This document shows, piece after piece, positions 34,438-39,380 of a DNA stretch of 39,380 nt. The DNA lies in assembly GCA_964453435.1 (NCBI GenBank), contig CAYVQZ010000051.1, positions 1-39,380 on the forward strand. Direction: 5' to 3'. Below the pieces are notes generated by a model. That model was not told the origin of the DNA and ran no database searches. It saw only the letters and a list, made by a program, of their open reading frames with translations. Made by a program: the position numbers and the translations under genes. Origin of the DNA: CAYVQZ01 sp964453435 (GTDB lineage Bacteria; Abyssobacteria; SURF-5). Each line of letters starts with the position of its first letter. Positions within the stretch are counted from its first letter, which is position 1.

Positions 34438-34702
34438 GCCACGAACCATTTTAATGATGAGGGCGGGAAAGCCTCGCTCTCCACTTGTAGCTCGCTGACA
34501 GGATAGAACTTGTGACTCAAGCGAAGGACCCGCCCCGGTTCCGGCGTTCCGTAGGCGCGCGGTGGGAGTGACTGAAATCATTCTGACGGCTGTTTGATTT
34601 TCGACAAACCGAAAATTCCCGGTTGATATCTTCCCGGCCGGTCTCCATGGAAAGGCGTTGTGATGGAGACGCTTACAACACAGGGCAATTGAAGAGCGAC
34701 CT

Positions 34703-34719
34703 TTGGCGCCCAAGTTGCC
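34703..34719 (+). promoter_or_regulatory. sigma54 promoter of the TRASH-like gene
   Basis: TTGGCGCCCAAGTTGCC has GG at 34705-34706, ten bases, and GC at 34717-34718, with TGGC and TTGC. The start of transcription near 34729 precedes the ATG at 34752 by about 23 nt. Confidence 0.75.
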
Positions 34720-34751
34720 CTAATCACTCTCTGATTCTTTACAAGGATGTG

Positions 34752-34979
34752 ATGCAAATGACGAATCACAAGAATTGTCAGGTTTGCGCAAAGCCCCTCG
34801 GAAAAGGCGAAATGTGTTTCGAAAAAGAATACAATGGCCGCCGCTATTTCGCATGTTGTCCGGTATGTTTCTCTGTTCTTCAGAGAAGTCCCCGGAAATA
34901 CATCTATGGCTATGCGTTTGAGCGCTCTTCAGGCGGGAAAAAGCAGAGATTCTTTCGTGACAGTTGCGATTCGGTGTAG
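34752..34979 (+). CDS. small TRASH/YHS-like cysteine protein, probable metal-binding
   Basis: 75 residues with the ligand pattern NCQVCAKPLGKGEMCFEKEY, then FACCPVCFSVLQRSP and a conserved aromatic Y. This matches TRASH/YHS-type domains, which bind Cu, Ag or other soft metals in sensors and trafficking proteins. It has no signal peptide, so it is cytoplasmic. The ATG at 34752 is preceded by AAGGA at short spacing; an in-frame ATG at 34758 is equally possible. A sigma54 promoter lies just upstream. It may sequester or sense metal, an inference from family and position. Confidence 0.75.
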   Translation: MQMTNHKNCQVCAKPLGKGEMCFEKEYNGRRYFACCPVCFSVLQRSPRKYIYGYAFERSSGGKKQRFFRDSCDSV

Positions 34980-35199
34980 ACGGCCCGCATTCACCCCGAG
35001 CCCTTCTCATGCCACCGCAAATCCGTCCAACGATAACCCCGAGGCGGGCGCCATCGAGCCGTGGGACGGATTCAATTTCTCTTCTGTGGGGGCGCACGGC
35101 GATGAGCCCGGCGCGTTCGGCGCATTAATGTGCAAGACGCCAATTCATTCGCACATTCCGGCTTCGGCGCGGCACAGCCGCGAACAAATGTATTTTCTA

Positions 35200-35252
35200 T
35201 CTCACGCAAAGCCGCAAAGCTTCCCTTCGCGCCTCAGGGCTTTGGCGTGAGA
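35200..35252. repeat. inverted repeat of TCTCACGCAAAGCC
   Basis: TCTCACGCAAAGCC (35200-35213) and GGCTTTGGCGTGAGA (ending 35252) are reverse complements but for one inserted G. The inside also contains CGCAAAGC and GCGCCTC, so it is a degenerate hairpin-type dispersed repeat. Confidence 0.65.
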
Positions 35253-35318
35253 AAAGTTTCGTGTAATTCGTGGTCGAAGATTCCGGCAGGATAGATTGGT
35301 CGGGTATGGGGAGGAGCG

Positions 35319-35375
35319 AAGTATGAAGGACGAAGGGCGAAGGACGAAAAAAGAAAGACGAAAAGCCAAAAGCAC
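35319..35375. repeat. GAAGGAC-type heptad repeats, left of the two-component genes
   Basis: A run of degenerate 7-bp units: GAAGTAT, GAAGGAC, GAAGGGC, GAAGGAC, GAAAAAA, GAAAGAC, GAAAAGC. A similar run lies right of the response regulator at 37981-38042. Confidence 0.7.
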
Positions 35376-35410
35376 GGTTGAAGTGCTGAGGACCGGCGGC
35401 AAAGCGGGTC

Positions 35411-35439
35411 TTGTTTCACGAAGGCGGCGGCGATAGAAT
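35411..35439 (+). promoter_or_regulatory. sigma70-type promoter of the two-component operon
   Basis: TTGTTT (35411-35416), a 17-bp spacer, TAGAAT (35434-35439). Transcription would start about 23 nt before the ATG at 35469, so the kinase-regulator pair itself is probably constitutive or sigma70-controlled. Confidence 0.6.
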
Positions 35440-35468
35440 AGAATATGAGTAAACAGGTGTAACGAACG

Positions 35469-36638
35469 ATGTCCCGGGGCCTGGTTCTCTGGAGCGAGTG
35501 GATGGGCGAATATCATGCAATACGGACTGTTTCCCGGCCGGTTGTGCTTTTTGTCGTCCTCGCCGCCATAACCGCGCAACATTATCTCACCGGTGTCAGT
35601 CACGACAACATCTCGATTCACAATATCCATTATCTTCTGTATTTTTTGCCGATTCTGATGGCCTCGATCTGGTATGGATTGCTTGGCGGGGCGCTGATGG
35701 CGGCGCTGGTGAGCGTCTTGTATGCGCCGGTGGTCTTCGGGCCGATGGGCAAGATGGTGTTCACGTCGGGCACGCAGAAAGTGCTCGAGATCGTCATTTA
35801 CAATGTAGTCGGGTGGGTGACGGGGTTCCTGTCGCAACGGGAGAAACGCGAGAGGGAACACTACAGGAAAACGGCGGAAGAATTGGGGGACGCCTACCAG
35901 AAGTTGCAGCGCCAGACCGATGTGCTTATCGAAAAGGAGGAGCAGTTGCGGCGAGCCGAGAAGCTGAGCACCCTGGGCGAGCTCGCTGCGGGCATCGCGC
36001 ATGAGATACGGAACCCGTTGGCGTCGATAAAAGGCAGCGCCGAGATTCTCCAGGACCCGTCAACCCCGCAGGCGAAAAAAGAAGAGTTTGCCCGGGTGAT
36101 GCTTGCCGAAATCGAAAAGCTCAACCGGTTTGTTGTCAATTTCCTCGAACTCGGACAGTTCAAGCGGCTCAATCGCGAAGACGCGAACCTGAATGACATA
36201 ATTAAGGATATGCTCGGGATTGTTGATTTTCAATTGAAGAAAAAGGGGATTGTCCTGAAAACAAATTTTGCCGAGCTCCCGCATTTGCAGTTGGATGTCG
36301 CGCAGATGGAGCATGCGATTCTCAATCTTCTCCTCAATGCCGTCTCTGCCATGCCGAACGGAGGCGCCCTCAGTTTGACGACCGCCAGCGAGGACCATGC
36401 CGGAGCCGGAAGGGTGCGAATCGATATCGTGGATACGGGCGAAGGCATTCCGCCGGAGCATCTGCCTCACGTCTACGACCCCTTTTTTACGACCAAAAGC
36501 GATGGCACCGGGCTGGGCCTCTCCGTTGTCAGGCGGGTAATCAGCGCTCACGACGGAGCTATCGAGATTCGAAGCGAACTGGGAAAAAGCACGCGCGCGA
36601 CTTTGATAATTCCGGTCGAATCGGAGAATGCGGAATGA
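35469..36638 (+). CDS. membrane histidine kinase of NtrB type
   Basis: 389 residues. The first 125 have four hydrophobic helices, similar in layout to the membrane stress protein at 32481, with HNIHYLLYFLPILMASIWYG at 51-70. A coiled coil leads to HisKA with H178 in LAAGIAHEIRNPLASIKGS, then HATPase motifs (N-box HAILNLLLNAVSAMP, DTGEGIPPEH, FFTTK, GTGLGL). There is no HAMP or PAS domain. The membrane domain presumably senses the envelope signal. It overlaps the regulator gene by 4 bp (ATGA), so the two are coupled. The exact start is uncertain; an ATG at codon 12 also has a purine-rich lead. Confidence 0.93.
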   Translation: MSRGLVLWSEWMGEYHAIRTVSRPVVLFVVLAAITAQHYLTGVSHDNISIHNIHYLLYFLPILMASIWYGLLGGALMAALVSVLYAPVVFGPMGKMVFTSGTQKVLEIVIYNVVGWVTGFLSQREKREREHYRKTAEELGDAYQKLQRQTDVLIEKEEQLRRAEKLSTLGELAAGIAHEIRNPLASIKGSAEILQDPSTPQAKKEEFARVMLAEIEKLNRFVVNFLELGQFKRLNREDANLNDIIKDMLGIVDFQLKKKGIVLKTNFAELPHLQLDVAQMEHAILNLLLNAVSAMPNGGALSLTTASEDHAGAGRVRIDIVDTGEGIPPEHLPHVYDPFFTTKSDGTGLGLSVVRRVISAHDGAIEIRSELGKSTRATLIIPVESENAE

Positions 36639-38005
36639 GCAAAGCAAAAATACTTGTCGCTGACGATGACGCCAGCCTGAGAAAGGTTCTCGAATTCAAT
36701 CTCGAACAGGAGGGGTACGAGGTGGTCTCAGCCTCGGACGGAGAAGAGGCGTTGAAGCTCTTCGATGAACACAACCCCGACCTTGTCGTCACCGACATCA
36801 AAATGCCCGGATTGGACGGGATGGGGCTGCTCAGGCAGATAAAACGACGCGATATCGATAAGCTCGTGATTATAATTACGGCTTTCGGGACAATCGATAC
36901 GGCCATCGAGGCAATGAAGCTGGGCGCATATGATTACATAACGAAGCCGTTCAATCGGGACGAACTGAAACTCGTGGTCCGAAAAGCCCTCGAACTCGAG
37001 CGGCTTCGCTCGCGAACGCGGGAACTCGAATCGCAGCTTGTCGAACGGTTCAGCTTCGAGAATATAATCGGCGGAAGCTCCCGCATGTCGGAAGTTTTCG
37101 AGATGGTGCGGCGCGTCGCCTCCAGCGATGTCACGGTCTTGATAAAAGGAGAGAGCGGAACAGGGAAAGAACTGATTGCGCGGGCAATACATTACAACAG
37201 TCCTCGCGCAAACGGGAATTTCGTCGCAGTCAATTGTTCGGCGATTCCGGAAAACCTCATAGAAAGCGAATTGTTCGGACATAAGAAGGGCGCATTCACG
37301 GGCGCCGTCTCCGACAAGCGGGGAAAATTCGAAATCTCGAGCGGCGGAACCATCTTCCTCGACGAAGTGGCCGACCTGCGGTTCAACCTGCAGGCAAAGC
37401 TGCTGCGGGTGCTCCAGGAAAGGGAAATCGAGCGAGTAGGGGATGCTCGGCCAATAAAGGTCGACATTCGCGTCGTCGCCGCCACGAACAAGAACCTGGA
37501 GGCGATGCTTGGGAATGGAGAGTTTCGGGACGACCTGTATCACCGGCTCAATGTCGTTCCCATCCTGCTGCCACCCCTTCGGGAACGCACCGAGGATATC
37601 CCCTTGCTCGTGCATCATTTCAAGAACAAATTCGGAGAGGGCGACTGCCGCATAGAGCCGGATGTTTTCACCGTCCTGAAGAGATACTCCTGGCCGGGCA
37701 ACGTGAGGGAGCTCGAGAATGTGATGCAGCGGGCGTTCCTCCTGCGCAAAGACAAAGACCGCCTGACGGCAGGTGACCTGCCCGACCATATTCGGAGCGA
37801 GTCGAAAGCCCCGGTGGAATCGCTTCTCCATATTCCCGAGGAGGGACTGAACCTCGAGGACGTCGAGAGAGACCTGCTCCTCTATAGCCTGAGAAAACAC
37901 GACTGGAATCAAACCCGCGCCGCAAAATTTCTCGGCATCACCCGCCAGGCGCTTATCTATAGAATGGATAAGTATGAGATGAGAAAGGACGAAGGACCAG
38001 AATGA
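36635..38005 (+). CDS. NtrC-family sigma54-dependent response regulator
   Basis: 456 residues. Receiver domain with phosphoacceptor D54 in VVTDIKMPGLDG, then an AAA+ domain with Walker A GESGTGKE, sigma54-contact GAFTGA (219-224), Walker B FLDEVAD, and a C-terminal Fis-type helix-turn-helix (WNQTRAAKFLGITRQALIYR). It would activate the sigma54 promoters found nearby after phosphorylation by the kinase. The last residues, MRKDEGPE, are encoded by GAAGGAC-type repeats, so the original C-terminus may have been replaced by repeat expansion. The target genes are inferred from promoter type and position. Confidence 0.95.
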   Translation: MSKAKILVADDDASLRKVLEFNLEQEGYEVVSASDGEEALKLFDEHNPDLVVTDIKMPGLDGMGLLRQIKRRDIDKLVIIITAFGTIDTAIEAMKLGAYDYITKPFNRDELKLVVRKALELERLRSRTRELESQLVERFSFENIIGGSSRMSEVFEMVRRVASSDVTVLIKGESGTGKELIARAIHYNSPRANGNFVAVNCSAIPENLIESELFGHKKGAFTGAVSDKRGKFEISSGGTIFLDEVADLRFNLQAKLLRVLQEREIERVGDARPIKVDIRVVAATNKNLEAMLGNGEFRDDLYHRLNVVPILLPPLRERTEDIPLLVHHFKNKFGEGDCRIEPDVFTVLKRYSWPGNVRELENVMQRAFLLRKDKDRLTAGDLPDHIRSESKAPVESLLHIPEEGLNLEDVERDLLLYSLRKHDWNQTRAAKFLGITRQALIYRMDKYEMRKDEGPE

Positions 38006-38042
38006 AGGACGAAGAGCGAAGTACGAAGGCCGAAAGACCAAA
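37981..38042. repeat. GAAGGAC-type heptad repeats at the end of the response regulator
   Basis: Degenerate units including GAAAGGAC, GAAGGAC, GAAGGAC, GAAGAGC, GAAGTAC, GAAGGCC and GAAAGAC. They begin inside the regulator gene. The segment GAAGGACGAAGAGCG (38004-38018) is the imperfect reverse complement of CGCTTTTTCGTCCTTC (38411-38426), on the other side of the four-helix gene. Confidence 0.75.
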
Positions 38043-38050
38043 AATACTGT

Positions 38051-38437
38051 CTATTTGAGTTCCCTATTCTTGTGTGCGCTTTTGATGATTGTCGTCAAGA
38101 TGGCGATCAACTCGTTGCACTCCTCGAGCATGGGTTTGATTTGGTCATCTCTCTCCAGGCCCGTTGCTGCAAGGAGTCGAAGCCAATAGTGTGTTTCGCG
38201 CGCTTCTTTCCGGGCGATAGCGTATTTCGACATAAAATCTGCTCGGCTTTGGCCGCCCTGTGCTTCCTCAACGTTGGCGCCGATGGATGTTCCCGACCGG
38301 AGCAACTGTTTCTTTAGAGTGCGGCCCGCGTCCGTCTTGCCGTCGTCTCGACGGCACAACTCGACAATCCGGACGGCGAACTGAAATGTTCCGTCGCAGA
38401 TATCCTTTGGCGCTTTTTCGTCCTTCTGCCTTTGTAT
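38051..38437 (-). CDS. four-helix-bundle protein (S23/IVP-like), start unclear
   Basis: About 128 residues with the typical S23/IVP bundle signature: GTFQFAVRIVELCRR, LKKQLLRSGTSIGANVEEAQ, FMSKYAIARKEARETHYWLR and KPMLEECNELIAILTTIIK. Such small bundles are encoded inside 23S rRNA intervening sequences and in many scattered genomic loci; some are accessory to retroelements. The frame is open through the end of the neighbouring hydratase gene, but no ATG, GTG or TTG lies near the expected N-terminus; the ATA at 38435-38437 is the best-placed codon. It may be non-translated or use a rare start. Inverted heptad repeats flank it. Confidence 0.65.
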   Translation of the reverse strand: MQRQKDEKAPKDICDGTFQFAVRIVELCRRDDGKTDAGRTLKKQLLRSGTSIGANVEEAQGGQSRADFMSKYAIARKEARETHYWLRLLAATGLERDDQIKPMLEECNELIAILTTIIKSAHKNRELK

Positions 38438-39240
38438 TAGGTGTCCCCGTACTGCGCCTCGCGGCGTTCCAGAAACGAGAAGGCGCCCTCTCGGAAGTCG
38501 TCTGTAAAGAAATTGACGGTCTGCGTCCTGTTCTCCATGTGAATCTGGTGCTCGAGGCTGGGCGCGCACAACCCGAAATTGAAAACTTCCTTCGTCATGC
38601 GCAGCGCGAACGGCGCATTCTGAAGCATTTCGAGCGCAAGCTCCTTTGCCGCGTCCACGACTTCGCCGTCGGGAGTGACCTTCGAGACCAGTCCGATTTC
38701 GAGCGCGGTCCGTGCATCGATTAACCGGCCCGTATACATCAATTCGGCGGTCTTCGACGCGCCCACGATACGCGGCAGGAAGTATGACGACCCCATCTCG
38801 CCTCCGGAAAGGCCAAGCTTGACAAAGGCGCAATTGAACCGCGCCGACTCCGATGCGTACCTGACATCCGAAGCGAGCGCGAGACAGAAACCGCCGCCGG
38901 CCGCCGGGCCGTTTACCGCCGCTATAATGGGTTGGGGTATTTGCCTGAGCCTTGTGATGAGTGAGGCGTAGCCCTGCTGCAGGCGATACTGCGACTGGAT
39001 CGGGCCGAGCTTGTCATCCCATGCGCCCTCGCCGTCGCCGCCCCTGAGGTCCGCTCCGGCGCAGAACCCGCGCCCCGCGCCTGTTAGTATCAGAACCCGC
39101 GTGTCAAGGTCTTCATCGAGCGTGTTGAACAACTCGTGCAGCTCTCTGACCATTGTGTGAGAGAGCGCGTTCAGGCGCGAAGGACGATTCAGGGTGATAA
39201 ATCCGATGTGAGCGTCTTTTTCGAACGTCAGCGTTTTCAT
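38437..39240 (-). CDS. enoyl-CoA hydratase/isomerase family protein
   Basis: 267 residues of the crotonase family. The first oxyanion-hole strand is FCAGADLRGG, the second AAVNGPAAGGGFCLALASDV, and the active-site stretch SGGEMGSSYFLPRIVG supplies a candidate catalytic acid (E in GGEMG). The C-terminal MTKEVFNFGL and ENRTQTVNFFTDDFREGAF fit hydratases and isomerases. It is likely to act on acyl-CoA in fatty acid or amino acid breakdown, but the precise reaction cannot be assigned. The ATG at 39240 follows GAGGAGG; an upstream extension to 39300 crosses the promoter. Its stop TAA shares a base with the four-helix gene. Confidence 0.93.
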   Translation of the reverse strand: MKTLTFEKDAHIGFITLNRPSRLNALSHTMVRELHELFNTLDEDLDTRVLILTGAGRGFCAGADLRGGDGEGAWDDKLGPIQSQYRLQQGYASLITRLRQIPQPIIAAVNGPAAGGGFCLALASDVRYASESARFNCAFVKLGLSGGEMGSSYFLPRIVGASKTAELMYTGRLIDARTALEIGLVSKVTPDGEVVDAAKELALEMLQNAPFALRMTKEVFNFGLCAPSLEHQIHMENRTQTVNFFTDDFREGAFSFLERREAQYGDT

Positions 39241-39278
39241 AATCTGGCTTCCTCCTCTCGGACATGCTACTTCGGGAG

Positions 39279-39307
39279 ATTGTAACAGACGGTGGCGCAC
39301 AACTCAA
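39279..39307 (-). promoter_or_regulatory. sigma70 promoter of the enoyl-CoA hydratase gene
   Basis: On the minus strand TTGAGT (39302-39307) and TACAAT (39279-39284) are separated by 17 bp. Transcription would start near 39272, about 32 nt before the ATG at 39240. Confidence 0.75.
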
Positions 39308-39380
39308 AGGAGTATGTCTTGCGGTTGGTAATCCGTTGCTTCGGGGGCAGTCCGCCAATCTATCCCGCGGAATGCGCGGG

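Larger units (their letters stand above)
34359..34751. other. divergent regulatory region with two sigma54 promoters
   Basis: 393 bp between the kinase-like and TRASH-like genes. It has one sigma54 site facing each gene (34421-34437 and 34703-34719). Candidate activator boxes between them include GTGACTGAAATCAT (34566-34579), which resembles GTGTCAAATCAT upstream of the cus promoter, and CTTGTGACTCAAG; both are weak. No gene is seen in the gap. Confidence 0.6.
34980..35410. other. intergenic region with repeats
   Basis: About 430 bp. Nothing coding is supported. It holds the TCTCACGCAAAGCC inverted repeat, a GTAATTCGTGGTCGAAG fragment, and the heptad repeats at 35319-35375. Confidence 0.6.

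Noticed and set aside
34980..35199. Coding frames between the TRASH gene and the histidine kinase
   Set aside because: Frames on both strands lack ribosome sites and any family motif.
36728..38041. 437-codon minus-strand frame opposite the response regulator
   Set aside because: The sense frame encodes a complete NtrC-type protein; the antisense frame is a shadow.
38051..38437. Diversity-generating retroelement (Avd-like bundle)
   Set aside because: The bundle alone is not enough; no reverse transcriptase, template repeat or variable repeat is seen nearby.

Overview
The window looks like chromosomal DNA from a Gram-negative bacterium of moderately high GC. It has an outer-membrane TolC-type factor, RND efflux, several lipoproteins and sigma54-dependent regulation. 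Intergenic regions are rich in decayed dispersed repeats. Gene content (AmmeMemo proteins, LonB-like protease, stand-alone old-yellow-enzyme reductase, NtrB/NtrC-type pair) recalls Deltaproteobacteria and uncultured candidate phyla, but I cannot fix the taxon from sequence alone. I see no prophage, CRISPR array or rRNA. The only transposon trace is a wrecked REP-associated transposase, and one tRNA (Ala-GGC) is present.

Layout. 1-3.9 kb: a leftward operon tyrS-trxA-amrA-amrB and an AI-2E-type transporter cut by the window edge. 3.9-5.9 kb: a repeat-rich gap with the transposase remnant and a small ferritin-like protein gene. 5.9-7.6 kb: an unrecognised 428-residue protein, then tRNA-Ala with a consensus promoter and a terminator. 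7.7-10.8 kb: a CocE/NonD hydrolase, a DUF2914 protein and a Met/His-rich exported protein with 21-bp tandem repeats. 11-15.6 kb: a leftward cluster of an AEC transporter, a B12-type radical SAM protein and a membrane sulfatase-like gene that appears split by a frameshift. 15.9-24.6 kb: MgtC/SapB protein, a lipoprotein, a zinc ribbon, an OYE-family reductase, a LonB-like protease, an alpha/beta hydrolase, a sirtuin and an FHA-GGDEF protein.

24.9-38 kb is the most coherent part. It holds a Met/His-rich lipoprotein gene followed by cusCBA (Cu(I)/Ag(I) efflux; all three substrate methionines of CusA are conserved), a divergent locus with a protein kinase-like gene plus a membrane-anchored universal stress protein on one side and a small TRASH/YHS-like Cys protein on the other, and then a membrane histidine kinase with an NtrC-type sigma54 activator. 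By eye I find three GG-N10-GC (-24/-12) sites with TTGC at -12. They lie exactly upstream of the lipoprotein-cusCBA run, the kinase-USP pair and the TRASH protein. The histidine kinase and the universal stress protein also share a similar N-terminal membrane domain. Together these suggest a self-contained sigma54 metal/envelope-stress regulon driven by the adjacent two-component system.

38-39.3 kb: a four-helix-bundle (S23/IVP-like) ORF with no ordinary start codon, bordered by inverted GAAGGAC-type heptad repeats and abutting an enoyl-CoA hydratase gene.
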